Notes under the pieces: generated by a model
The model's database searches: none
What the model was told of the DNA's origin: nothing
Seen by the model: only the letters and a program-made list of their open reading frames with translations
In this document: positions 35,184 to 46,717 of the stretch, piece after piece
How positions within the stretch are numbered: the stretch's first letter is position 1
Layout: the number at the start of each line of letters is the position of its first letter
Assembly (NCBI GenBank): GCA_032629725.1
Contig: JAFEVB010000037.1
Location: 744,001 to 808,000, forward strand
Origin: Gremmenia infestans
Taxonomy: Eukaryota; Ascomycota; Leotiomycetes; Helotiales; Hamatocanthoscyphaceae
DNA: 64,000 nt
Reading direction: 5' to 3'
Position numbers and translations under genes: made by a program

Positions 35184-36894
35184 ATGGGTGAAGAACCTGC
35201 TTCTGGCGTGTCTCGTAATGATTCCCCAATAGGTACGTTGTCTTTTCGCGAACCAGCGTGTTTCTATTGAAGTCCTAGACTGACATTGCTCAGCAGGATC
35301 GGCTGATAGAGAGGATATCGCAATGCACGACGTCGATATTTCCAACTCGGACGATACATCGCACAATAGTTTGTCGGAACATGAGAAGAATAGGTCCAGT
35401 GAATGGTCAGACGGCCTACTACCTATGTATGAACCAGATGGGCCGGTGCAGACATCTGATCATATGGGTGATCTGATAAATCGCGAATTTGGAACACCCT
35501 ATGAGAATGATCATGAGTATGAGGATGATGAGGCAATGGATGTTTTCGACGACGGTCTTCACACTGATGAGCTCCCTGATTATAGCAGTGGAGCTTCTGC
35601 AACTGATAAAGAACTTGATGAGCCCGGAAGTGTGGTATGTTCATCCCGATTCGCACGGTTCGAAGCACAGTCGGTTGAATATGTTCTAATGTCTTGCTAG
35701 ATGCAAGTCATCAAAGTCGAAGTCACCCCAGAAGAAAATACTGCATCTGGCTCGGGGCTTGAGGGTGATGACTCTGATTCTTGGCACAGGGTGTCTAATT
35801 CCGATGCCTCTCTTCTTGGAGTTGCTGAAGAAGTCGATAGTGATAACGTCAAGCATGAAGATAGTTCTGGTTCCTTTGACCTCGAGACTAGAGATATCAT
35901 TGTACCAGAAATGACTGAAACTGCCCTACTTCCCCTCAAGAACTTCGCCGAGCTTCAAGACCAAAAGTATGAACTGCTCTACCAGAAGTCAGAAGCCGCC
36001 TTAGGAGGCAAAAACCACCCTTTCGAAGCTACAGTTTCTCCGCTGCTCGACCAACCCGTCATTTCACTCGCAGAAGACGCTGATATAATTCGCTGTAACA
36101 TCATCGGGCTCCAGGAGATGCAAAGCCGCATCCAGCAAGAACTATCGGACATGTACTTAGCGCTCAAAACCGCAGAAGCGAAAAGGCATTCCGCCAACGA
36201 TATCCTGGCCGCTCACTTCGAAGCCGCAGGTATATCTCCGGAGCTCTACGATGCTTACGAAGCATTCTGCGACAGCCTTGACCCCGAATTCGGACACAGA
36301 GGTGGCTTCGACATTACCTGCTACGGAGACCACGAGGGTAGTTATACTCGCTATGACCCTGACCTTGCGCTCTTCAAGCAGTTTGTGGAGACGCCGTACT
36401 CGACGTGCAATTTCCGATCCGAAGCTTCTGTTGAAGAGGCATGGTGGGGACCGGCAAAGAAATATGTCGTTCAATTCTGGCCCCTGAAGTCTCCTGGCCC
36501 TCTGCATGGCACTGCCGCGACATGGGGAGAGCAATATGTAAGAACCATCTCATACCAATTTACCTCTCCTCTCCTCTATTCTCCCCACCATTTTTATCTT
36601 CTGCAGATATACGGAGCACTAGCGTCCCTCCAGCCCGAGCTCTACACCCTCGCCACAACCGCTGCCCGCTCCGGCTCACATGCTGCCCTGGAAATGCTGA
36701 TTGCACTCCCAGACATGAACGCATCCTTCGCCGGCGGCTGGCTGTTCGACTACCAGTTTGAACCCAAGCTGTGTAACGAGCCTGTTGCTGGAAAGCGTTG
36801 GAGATTCCGTTCTGCGCATCTGATTGACGCGACGGTTGATGATGAGGAGAAGAAGGGGCGCTTGGAGATGGCGCTGAAGGCGGAGAATGTTTAA
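35184..36894 (+). CDS. Acidic protein of unknown function
   Basis: Four exons, 35184-35232, 35297-35634, 35701-36537 and 36607-36894, give 503 residues with matching phases (introns GTACGT...CAGCAG, GTATGT...GCTAG, GTAAGA...TGCAG). The first 200 residues are disordered and Asp/Glu/Ser-rich. After about residue 210 there is a more ordered helical part (LQEMQSRIQQELSDMYLALK), then a Trp/Tyr-rich segment (VEEAWWGPAKKYVVQFWPLK). The C-terminal part reads GGWLFDYQFEPKLCNEPVAG. I recognise no domain. The clean exon structure shows it is a real gene. Confidence 0.75.
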
Positions 36895-37899
36895 TGGGGT
36901 TGAGGGGAGATATGGTGACTGGTGTTTTGCTTATCTCTGAAATTGAACAATCGGGCTGGATTCTTTGGGAGGGGGATCCAGGGTTACAGACAATATACGT
37001 CGCTGATCGCTGACAAGAATATCTCAGACGCTCTATGGATCTGGATATAAGGGTACTTTGACAAATCCGCATCGATAGAAATGCACATACATATCATAAA
37101 CAAGCTTTCTCATGTTCTCAAATCAAGCTTCTCCCCCTTATTTTGCCACTTGTGCATCTTTTGCGCTATCGTATTACTGAGCCAGTACTACTTTCTTCCG
37201 TTAAAGTGTTCCTCACCAGTCACGGTGATGTTAAGATGATCCTAGAGCAACTTTGCAAAAGGAAAAAGAATTACGTCAAGGTATACTTATATATAACTTC
37301 CTATTATGAAACACTTTATCTCCTTCCTTTCTCCCTTTGCAATAGTTCTATTTTGCTCTTAGAAGTAAGCGGGGTGCTTTTTTATCTGGCCATCTGGATA
37401 TATAAAAATCTGATCTGCTTATTCCTTTTCATACCTAGGAGGCGGGGCAAGTTCAGCGAATAATAGTAGGGTTGAGGGGAAAATGTGTATGGAACTATGT
37501 TTCTATAAGGGGGTAGGTAATATGGAGCGTGTGGATTATTTGTAATGTTTTGGCCGGGTAAGTATAGTAACTTTAAACTAGAGGTGTTGTGTAGGTTGTT
37601 GTTGAGATGGGTGGGGTGGGCTATTCTTTATATCAATACTAGGCTACGGAGTAAGGGGGACAGCTTGTATGTCCAGACAGAATGCTAACGAGATCTTTTT
37701 TGGTTGGCGTGAACTGTTAGGTTCAGATATATGCTTACTTTGAGATGTTGTTGATCACCAAAGTAGAATTGTGGTAGCTGCGCCTCGTTATTTCACAGCA
37801 AGGGATTTATGACAGAGCTATTAGATGGTCTGCCTGGCAGACATATATATAGGCCTAAGATTTGCCCCATACACATATGCGTTCACACCGCTGCTACGG
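36895..37899. other. Convergent AT-rich spacer
   Basis: One kilobase between the acidic-protein gene (+) and the transporter (-). A 106-codon plus-strand frame (37143-37463) is Leu/Tyr-rich with no recognisable content. Confidence 0.5.
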
Positions 37900-40468
37900 C
37901 TAGTGAGCAAAACGGAAATCAAGTCTGCGATTCCCATATGTCAGTGCCTAATTCTAAAAGGTTATGGATTTCAAACATAGCATACCGTTTATTCCCCTTA
38001 TCTTTAGTAGTCTCAAGATAATGTAGCTTTTGGTCGCGGTCCATAGAATTCCAAATTTGATCGCGCTTCCTACGATGGCTTTAGTTTCACGTCGCGAGAA
38101 AAACAACCGAAACGAATGGAGATTTGACATACTTGTTCTTCCAGAAATAGTACGCTTTCGCACCGATGAAGAGGCAGAAGTTCCATGCTGCGAGTCCGAG
38201 GAGGACTTTGTTGCCTGTGCGGTATAGAGGCTTGTCTTTATCGCGGTAGACCTGGGATTGTGTAAGTGGATGGGGTTTTAGTGAGGGGAGAAGGATGGGA
38301 TGGGGGGCTTGAACGAACCTGTGTTGATATGATGTTGCTTGCTTGCACGGCCATGTTGTATAATGATGACCCGACTGTTCTGGTTCGTACAGTCCCGGCG
38401 TTCCTACTGGTTATCGCAACTACAGTATCTCAATTTCAGTAATTGTTGGATCCGGGGGTTGGGGACTCGGGGCTTTTTGGGGTCTGACCTAGTATAGCGT
38501 GGACGTAAGGATACCCAACAATCAAAGATGTAATTGCATAGCGAACCCATTGTGCGTGGGGAAACTTTGCAGGCAGAACCTCCAAGGCAATAAGTAATGG
38601 AATAACCCAGATCTGACTGACGAGTCCCACGAGGAACCTTTGATTAACCTTCTCTGAAAGCCAAGTCCAGAACAGTAGCTGGATGATGAATAGCACGCTC
38701 GAAGGGATGACTAGAAGATTTGTGTTGAAAGTTGAAAATCCGAGGGACTTTAGGGTGAGAGTGAGATAGTTCATTGGTGGTGTCTGCATTCAATATAAGC
38801 ATTGTTTGGCATTAGACTCAAGGAAGGACTTACCATTGGAACAGTCCAGGTCAGCCCAATCAGGTAAATCGGCCACCTAAACGTTGTTAAATCTGCATCC
38901 AAAGTAAAGAATAGACCAGTCTTACATGTCATAATCAATCAGACTTTCCCATAACAACTTTGGCGTTATTGCTTGTCTCTACAGTCGTGTTAGTACCTCT
39001 ATGCATTAAGCACCCTCATAAGAACGAACATTATGCATAGTAGCTTTCCCAGGATCATCACGCAAGATCCGGGTAACCATAATGACCTCCTGACGATCCG
39101 TAAACCAGCCTTTCTTGCCCCGAAACCAGCCTTTCAATCCATGGGCCTTGGTTTGTGTAGGCGAAGGAGGAAGATAGAACCTACTGGCATTAGCACAATT
39201 ACCGTGGTATTCGAGAATACGGTTTACCATGAAAGCACTCCAATGAGACCGGTAAGCCCGCCTTCGATTGCAAAAAGCCAACGCCACCCCTCCATACCAC
39301 CATGGCCGCGAAGATGAAGAATCCCATAGGCTAAAAATGCCGATATAATGTTCGTGGATACGTAAGAGGTCCAGAAACAGGCAAGGCGGACGGGTAATTC
39401 CTTGTTCTTGTAGAAATAGCTTAGGTATAGGACCACCTATGCCAGTTAGCTTTTTGATCTAGGCAGGCTACCTGCTGTTGAGTCTCACATCTGGTATAAA
39501 TCCACTGTCACAAGTTAAAAAGTTAGTTTATGAGCTTCAATGTGGACAATTGTTTCGGCAAGGGTGAACATACCCTTCGCAGAGTCCAAGTAGAAATCGA
39601 GTTATGTAGAAAGTTGTACGGCCTGTAATTTTCACTTGGCAAATGGCAACAATACTGCAAGATTGGTGTCAGCTAAAATCACTGTATAATGGCTTTAGTT
39701 TACATACCTCCACAAACACATCTGAATTCTAAAAATCAGGTAGAATTAGTTGGATAGCAACTCAGAATGAATGTGGGACTTCTCACGGTATCCAATTGTC
39801 TGGGCCAACTTTTTTGCTGACCAGCTGAGACGGAAGTTCAGCAAAGAGAAACGAACAGTAGAAAATAGACATTCCGTTGTTGTAATCATTGGTATTCATA
39901 TGTAGGTCATCTGCAAATCGTCAGTTGTGAGGCATGACTTGGAAACACCTACACAATGAACTCGCAGCACTTACTCAACATATTGTCTGACAAAGCCTGA
40001 GAGATATTGCCTCGGTCCAGTTGCAACGCAAAGAACATCATACATGCCGGTAGACAAATCCTCCAGTCAAGCTGTATTGCGCAACATGTCAATTGCTAGT
40101 AACCAGAGCCATTATGAAAGATCTCTTACCGACCGAACTAGCTTTCGCTCCTCTTCTTCGGTCCAAGTAGCGCTTGGATCAAATCTGTGACGGCCCTCAT
40201 ACTTTTCAACAGGCTGGTAAAGCTCTGCAGCCTTAGAATCATCGAATACAGTTCCATGAACAGTTTGCCCGCCGCTAGTCTCGATATCATCTTTAATCGA
40301 CGTGGAAGAAGAGTTCGATACTGAGACTGGGTCCACGGCCGCAAAGCTGATATCTGGACCACCGATATTCCACCATTTCTTGGGAGCTTGAGTAGTAGGG
40401 ACTCGAATGTTTTCACCACCACTATCGTTCACGTTTGGGCCGGCGCCCTTCTCGTCTGAATGAGACAT
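37900..40468 (-). CDS. MFS transporter, DAL5/allantoate permease-like (anion:cation symporter family)
   Basis: I can trace 15 exons, all GT-AG with matching phases, for a protein of roughly 560 residues. After a polar 118-residue N-terminus come LDWRICLPACMMFFALQLDR and NISQALSDNM, which are the TM1 motifs of this family. Then follow NDYNNGMSIFYCSFLFAELP, ITRFLLGLCEGGFIPDVVLY, EGWRWLFAIEGGLTGLIGV, LPPSPTQTKAHGLKGW, WPIYLIGLTWTVPM and AITSRNAGTVRTRTVGSSLY. The terminal exon is only 25 bases and adds LDFRFAH to GNKR, the normal family ending. Such proteins import allantoate, nicotinate, pantothenate or related organic anions across the plasma membrane; the substrate cannot be told from sequence. 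Predicting this gene without spliced alignment would give several fragments. Confidence 0.88.
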
Positions 40469-40574
40469 ATGAAAGGACTTCTGGTTTGGTTTCTCTGTAC
40501 TAGGTCTCGAAAAATATATTTAAAGCCAAGTATAACAATTCCCGGAGTCAACGGCTTTTATTAACATATGAGAA

Positions 40575-41150
40575 TTAATTCTTGAATGGAACATGCTCCA
40601 CTGCATAGAAAGGCCGAGTTGCAGGGTTGCGAATGGCATCATCTTTGGCGTCAAGCACGAATTCCCCAAAAACCGGATCCAACACCCCGCGCACCAACGG
40701 GATCGTCACAATCTGGGAAAAAAATAAAGAGGGCTCTTATCTTTCTGGCCAATGTAACCTGAAGATAGCCAGGGAAGACCTAGGAGCCGCTCAATTCCAG
40801 TATTAATGAGAAAGAGTTCTATGACATGTGACCCATAGTAATCGAGAATATGTGTTGCTTTGTCGTACAGAGCGCGGGAAAATCCCGGTGAAAAAGGACA
40901 CAATTCTGCAGACCGGGGGCTCTTGCTTGGTGGATGCATGATTGCGTAATGAAACAATCGTCTGAAACGGACGGAGATGATTCGCATTTAGGAAGACTGA
41001 AGTTTCTTCGTTGTGCTAAAGCCCAAAATACTTACGTGCCAGCAGTCGCGGCAAAGCTGAAGAGTTGTTGTACGATGTAATTACCTCGCGAACCCCCTGC
41101 TGCAAGCGAGTCGCACGCGCCACTGGGTGGGTTTGATAAGGGGCCTTACT
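40575..41150 (-). pseudogene. Unidentified gene fragment upstream of the transporter
   Basis: Coding-like pieces on the minus strand include APYQTHPVARATRLQQGVRE, then (after a possible intron) CPFSPGFSRALYDKATHILD and IELFLINTGIERLLGLPW. A terminal piece reads IPLVRGVLDPVFGEFVLDAK and ends PFYAVEHVPFKN at TAA 40575. The pieces lie in different frames and I found no intron set that joins them all. It is probably the decayed 3' part of a gene; I do not recognise the family. Its stop is only about 100 bases before the transporter start, on the same strand. Confidence 0.3.
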
Positions 41151-42247
41151 AAACACTTGTCTTCTAATACTCAATACATCTTCATCAGCAAGATGTTATC
41201 AAGCCACGCCTAAAATTAGAATCGACCTATGCGTTCTGCTTCTATGTATTTGATCCAGTCTTGTTTCTACAGAACCCTTAGCACAGATAAACAATCGTTT
41301 GCCTACTAGACTTAAGACATGTCTGGATAGGGAAGAAAAAGGTAGACACCTTCTGCAAGACCCAGGGTTTGGAAGGGTGGATCACATTATCTCGAATTTC
41401 TCACCACGCTGGAAATTGAAAGGACTAAAGACTTTTCTCATCATAGCCATCGTGATATTCTCTCATAGAACATTATACAGAAGTCCAAACCCATCCCCAA
41501 CAACCACGACTCTCGTACAATACCCCATATTCCCCTTGAATCTCTATTACCTCCCTTCCTCGATACCAGATCAGGGCGGTACTTTAAACCGGCTGTTCTT
41601 CTTGGGAGTGATTCGGCGTTCATACTTGTGGTACGTATTGGCTGGGCTGAGGACTTGATTGTATCGTCGGTATCGACATAGCCGTCTTGCCATGAAGTCG
41701 TTATTTGGGAACGCGGGGCCAACATGATGCGCAGACGGGGTGTAAATTCACATGGTTTGTTGGTTTGGGCTTTTGTTGTTTTCGGTTGAGTGTAGTTTGG
41801 TTTGGATGATGAAATGAAAGTGAGACTGGACGTGGCTGGATCTGTAAAGACAACTTCGTGCTTTGATCCTAGTAAATCCAGGAAAAGAAAGGTGCTAGAA
41901 ATGCGAGGAATTTGGTGCAAGAAAAGGGAGTGAAGAATCTCATCCAGAAACATACTTCGTAGAAGAACATGACTCGACTTCTTGCCAATGCCTCATCGCT
42001 CTCAAATTGCATCGGACCTCAACGAAATATCCATCAACCCCGGAGCCGCATCATCCTCATCAGTCATTCGACAAGTACAAATATAGTGACACATCTTTCT
42101 GATGCTCTGCCGGAGAAAGCTTGTCCTGAATTGATCACAAATGGTCGTGAAGAGAGCCTGAATGTGACCTAAATCTCATTGCGCTTCTTCCAGCTCCAAG
42201 TTCCGCCATGTCCTACCAGTTTCGGCGCAAGAAATACTGGGACTACG
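41151..42247. other. Intergenic, with one doubtful minus-strand ORF
   Basis: A 170-codon minus-strand frame (41953-41441) contains MLAPRSQITTSWQDGYVDTD and ends CIMFYERISRWL. No domain is recognised and the neighbouring sequence looks non-coding, so I do not call a gene. Confidence 0.4.
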
Positions 42248-42831
42248 CTACTCAGGATGGGCATTTTGGATATCCCTCGGTGTTGATCGATAGTAATGCA
42301 CGATTTCGTCGGCATAGATAAGGTCCGCTTGGCAAATGACGGTCTTCAACTCCTGCAAGCTGCTGAAGGGCCAAATCTCGTCCCAGACAGATTATCTCAT
42401 GCTATATGACTCTTCGTTGCGATAGGGTTTCATTGACAAGATTTTCTCTATATCATTAGCACGATGATTTCTACCACCCAGAAACATATCGAGGTAATTC
42501 ATGCGACTAGGCCCGAACATCAGAGCATCTCGTGAGAAGTTGAATAGATTTTGCTGGGGTGGAAATGAGACCCGAAAGAAAGCTGGTAGTGTTTAAGTGC
42601 CTCTTGTCTGGATTCTTGGCTGATATGGAGGGCCACAGGGACCGGCTCATGGCTTGTCCAGCCAGTAAATCTGGATAGTTTCTTCCCATGAAACGTTTCC
42701 CATTCCCTGTGGTACTCTATCTTGACTACGCGGGGGCCTGGTAGCATTGCTTCCCATATTTTGAGGCGCAGCTCAGCGGGCAGTCGAGGGAAGCAAGTGA
42801 AGTCTGTTGTTGGCTGATGAATGGTTTCCAT
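42248..42831 (-). pseudogene. 2EXR-domain protein, broken by frameshift and nonsense
   Basis: Starts METIHQPTTDFTCFPRLPAE and has the 2EXR signature FPRLPAELRLKIWEAMLPGP and VPVALHISQESRQEALKHY. Near 42543 the frame breaks: one base is missing from CTATTCAAC, and the next frame continues the family pattern (NFSRDALMFGPSRMNYLD). That frame meets TAA at 42392-42394, then resumes in phase with WDEIWPFSSLQELKTVIC and ends at 42248. The TAA could arise from CAA by C-to-T. It lies 430 bases from an intact 2EXR gene in the opposite orientation, so this is probably a decayed paralogue. Confidence 0.75.
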
Positions 42832-43264
42832 GTTGGCGAGCGAGATTGTGAGGGTGGAGTAGACATAGAGGTAGAGAGTTCAAAGGATACAAAATATAAA
42901 GAGTTGAGATATCAAAAGGAAGTGGGAGTTGCAGCTTGCTGGTTTGGTGACACCGTGACACAGAATTGTGCTGACTCAGCTTCCAGCCGCGCCGCGTTTC
43001 AATTGATGCGAGGCGATGGACCATAGCAACAACCTCACATACAACCAAGCACAGAACCTCGCCGCAGTACGAAGAAATCCTCCAACACGTGAGTATATCC
43101 TTCCACGACCGTGCAGTGAATTGAAGTTGATTGCGGCAGCCAGCATACTTACTCTATGTACTATGCGCTGCGATCAACCAAGTGCCTAACGCCATCCGCA
43201 TATCGCGTCCGAAAAGAATAACCCCTCTACCGCCAGAGTACGAGTCTTAAGCAAGCAAGTTGCA

Positions 43265-44194
43265 ATGGATACCTCGCCATCTTCCTCGTCGTCCTCCTCC
43301 TCCTCCTCGAGCTCGACTTCAAGCTCAATCCCAAACCTGATTGCTATTCCCTTTGTGAATCCACCCTCGAATAAAACCTTCACAGTCTTCCCACAACTCC
43401 CTACGGAAATCCGCTCTGCAGTATGGAAGTGGACGTTGCTGCCTCGCGTGGTCGAAATGCGTTACCACGGCGTCAGCTCTGGCCAGGGGTTTTCATCTCT
43501 GGCAGAACCACCAGTTGCGTTGAGAGTTTGCAAGGAATCTCGGGAACTAATCATCGATTTATACCCCCTCTGTTTTGGCTCTATTTACCATCCTGCCCAC
43601 ACTCGATTCAACCTATCTATGGACATCTTGGTTCTTGGCTCAGATTTTGAGGACTTCATACCACACTTCTTAGGTATCATGAACGAGCGGGAATTGTCTA
43701 AGCTACGGTACCTAGCCATTGAATCAGACATTCTAACTGTTTTCCCATTCCGCGACATGAAAACACCACTGAAGCGAGCTTTGGTCAATTTTTCGGGCCT
43801 GAAAGAGTTACTTATTGTCCAAGATGTAGCTGAAATGAAACCACTGATTCATTCGGATGACGATTCGTTCATGACTCTCTACGAAGACCTCCCAAGGGAG
43901 ATCGAGAGCTGCAAGGAGCTCCATACGGGTGCGGAGGCAATTAACTGGCTCCCAACTCAAGAGCTCCTAGATGAAATGGAAGTGTGGTCGACTCCGAAGT
44001 GTCATCCTGTCTATGGCTGGAGGAGATGTACTTGCACCAAGGTGCTCGATTCTGACTCTGAAGAAGATGAGGATGGTGATGAAGATGAGGACGACTACTG
44101 GGAGGACGATGATTATGACGAAGATGATATAATGGCCGCCGCTGCCGATCAATCTTTGTTTCCACCTGGATTTTCTTGGACGAGCGGATATTGA
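43265..44194 (+). CDS. 2EXR-domain protein
   Basis: Single exon, 309 residues. A poly-Ser start is followed by the 2EXR domain at about residues 37-120: FTVFPQLPTEIRSAVWKWTL, LPRVVEMRYHG, PPVALRVCKESRELIIDLYP. A middle region resembles leucine-rich surfaces (LSKLRYLAIES, FSGLKELLIV). A very acidic tail (DSDSEEDEDGDEDEDDYWED) ends with LFPPGFSWTSGY. 2EXR proteins are abundant in Leotiomycetes and other ascomycetes and usually have no assigned function. The product is complete and undamaged, unlike its neighbour on the other strand. Confidence 0.85.
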   Translation: MDTSPSSSSSSSSSSSSTSSSIPNLIAIPFVNPPSNKTFTVFPQLPTEIRSAVWKWTLLPRVVEMRYHGVSSGQGFSSLAEPPVALRVCKESRELIIDLYPLCFGSIYHPAHTRFNLSMDILVLGSDFEDFIPHFLGIMNERELSKLRYLAIESDILTVFPFRDMKTPLKRALVNFSGLKELLIVQDVAEMKPLIHSDDDSFMTLYEDLPREIESCKELHTGAEAINWLPTQELLDEMEVWSTPKCHPVYGWRRCTCTKVLDSDSEEDEDGDEDEDDYWEDDDYDEDDIMAAAADQSLFPPGFSWTSGY

Positions 44195-45354
44195 TTATTT
44201 GATTAGATCTTACTCGCAAAAGGGCTTTTCCCAATATTGGCCATGGTACCCGACACAAATAAAAATGTCTACTAGTCCTCGGTCCCACAGCTGCTACGGT
44301 ATTGCCTTCCCTGAATATTCCCTTGGTGTCAATGTTTAGCATATCTCGAGCACTTTTTGTCGTCTCTCAACATCCGCAGCTTCCTCCTTTAACAGCAGTC
44401 TCCTGCAACGCAGCAACACTATGCATCTCTGAGTCCTCTTATGCGATCCGAACTTGCCTAATAGCCTTATGCATCCATCTCTTCGCCTCTCCCCTTCACC
44501 AAGCCTCTTTCCTGCCTGTACCTAGGTAAGTTATAGACTCAATGCCTCGGAAGTGTGATTTATATATCCCTCCCCAACCTATTGTCTCGCCAGGCTCAAC
44601 GCCATACCTATACATACCCAGCCATCTCGCTCAAGGCCCCGCGCGGGAGGAGGTATATGAGGAAGCCGATCGTCAGGCCGCGGAACAAAATTCCTGCTGC
44701 TCCTCCAGGAGTAACACATTTGGGTGCCATGTTATGTATTGGGAAGTTTCGAAAGGGTTCAAAGTCGCTTATATGTCAATATACTGGCTTCATTATAAGG
44801 CCACCATGATAAAACCAACTAAAATATCAATTGAAAGGGGGGCAATCACGTGGGTTTATCGGCTTTTATCAACATGGTCATATATTATCTCAATGGAAAT
44901 TAGTTGCATTGCAAACGTCTATGGGCGAACCAGAAAGTAACACTGCTGTCTTTACGGCCAGTATTGCGTCTGTCAATATATACTTCAAATGTAAATGTAA
45001 CCTGACAAGGATGCATGGGAGGCTAGCTCAGTAAGCCAGCTTGATCCTCCACCAGGCTCCAGCTCTTATATACGAAGTACCGCGCATCTCGTATCCTAGT
45101 GATCTTCACCAACAACACTCAACTTCCATTCGCCCACCACATTTCTCATCGCACCTTGGATCCCGCGCCAGTTTTGCCATGAATCTCGAATAGTAGGCAA
45201 ATTTCGCGCCCGTTCACGCAGACATCCTGAAGGCAGTCCACGAGTCACGCTACATAGAGACCACTTCTGGTGATCAGAATTACCCAGACTCGAGTCTCAT
45301 TGTCCAAGGAAAACGGACTTGGCAAATCCCCTGATCAGTCCATATATTCCCACC
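44195..45354. other. Intergenic, nothing recognised
   Basis: A 132-codon plus-strand frame (44542-44940) has haphazard composition; I see no gene, repeat or RNA. Confidence 0.45.
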
Positions 45355-46286
45355 ATGGCTTGCAACGATTTTCACCGATTTCCTCCTGAAATCCGGGATC
45401 AGATTTTCCGACCATTGTGTGTGGAATGGAACGGTAGGACTCCGGATCTCACCAAAGCCCTGCGACCGGACAAGAAGCTTTACCAGGAAGCTCTGTACAT
45501 ATTCTATAAGAATAATCGCTTTGTACTGCATAAAGGAAATGGGTGGACCTTTGGAGATATGACGAAAAAAGCCGTGCTCACTTTCACGAGAATCACAGTC
45601 GTTGTCGAGTGAGTCTGTAATTTACTCCTTATCTTCTTGCTGTACGAATCTGCTATGAGGTTTGCTTGTCGAAGGCCCCTTCCTGGCCTGCCTTTCAAGC
45701 GGTGATTTGTGACCAACACAGTGTCTCAGAAAGTGCAGGCAGTCTCGTAAACAGCCTCTGCAAAAGGTCCTATGATTATAGTGTAACTCATGAAACCCTG
45801 GGCTAAAATATCCGCAGGGATGGTCTTATTTTAGAAATTGGTCTCTTCAAAATCAATGCCCCAATATTGCACGAATCAACTGCACTTATTTCTCACGCCA
45901 CGAATATCCGGGAATTGGTGCTGGAACAGTCAAATAAGCATATAGCAAATCCGTTTGTGTCTCACGGCTCTATACCATATCATTACAGTTACTTCATCAG
46001 GGCCTTCGAAGTCCTCGACAGAGTTGAAATAGTCACCCCGTGGACACCTTCACTTTCCCGTGGCCTAGTATCTTTGGATCGCGGTATTGCTACAGCGAAT
46101 TCATATCTAAAAGCTACAGCAAAGCTTTCGTCTGTCATTGGCCTTTATCAGGACCCTGTGGGTGAACTAAATGGTGGGGCTCTCGAGACCCGATGGCGGC
46201 ATTCCAGACTTTGGGAACGATGGTTTTGGCAAGCGGACGAGGGGTGTCATTTGAGGATGAAACCAACTACACTGGCTTTGCGTTGA
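45355..46286 (+). pseudogene. F-box/2EXR-like gene with in-frame TAA
   Basis: Exon 1 (45355-45608) starts MACNDFHRFPPEIRDQIFRP and continues LRPDKKLYQEALYIFYKNNR. An intron (GTGAGT...ACACAG, to 45721) leads to DVSESAGSLVNSLCKRSYDY. The frame meets TAA at 45804-45806, then continues in the same phase with RDGLILEIGLFKINAPILHE and NIRELVLEQSN to the stop at 46286. The segments on both sides of the TAA resemble one protein, so a C-to-T change (CAA to TAA) is the simplest reading. A longer intron that skips the TAA, 45609-45816, is the alternative and would keep the gene alive. Downstream sequence to 46520 may hold the decayed C-terminus. Confidence 0.55.
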
Positions 46287-46717
46287 AGCTTTTCCCTGAT
46301 ACACAAGATTGAGAGACTTAAAGCTATTTCTCCATCAGTCTGGTGGTAGCCGCTTGGTAACTCTATCATCGTGTCCGGTATTCTCCCAAACAACCCTGAC
46401 CGTCTCATATCCGCGCGGCGCCCTCACTTATTGCAAGCTGCAAATACGTCAATTTATCCAATTCAGGACTTCTCTCCTCTATGACTGTCCTTGGTTCCTT
46501 CCAATTAGTATTTTATGCTAATGGTCAGGTGATGATGACTCATGAGTTGAAAGCTGAGGTGGATATTACACGCCCTGAAGCTGACATCGAGTACCACGTA
46601 CTATTAAATTATCTGATAGACTAATACCTCTTAAGTGGGGGCGGCCCATTGTCCCCCTCCATATGTATAACACTCTTGGGACCAATTTTCGAAACCAACA
46701 CCAAATTGCCGCTCGCT

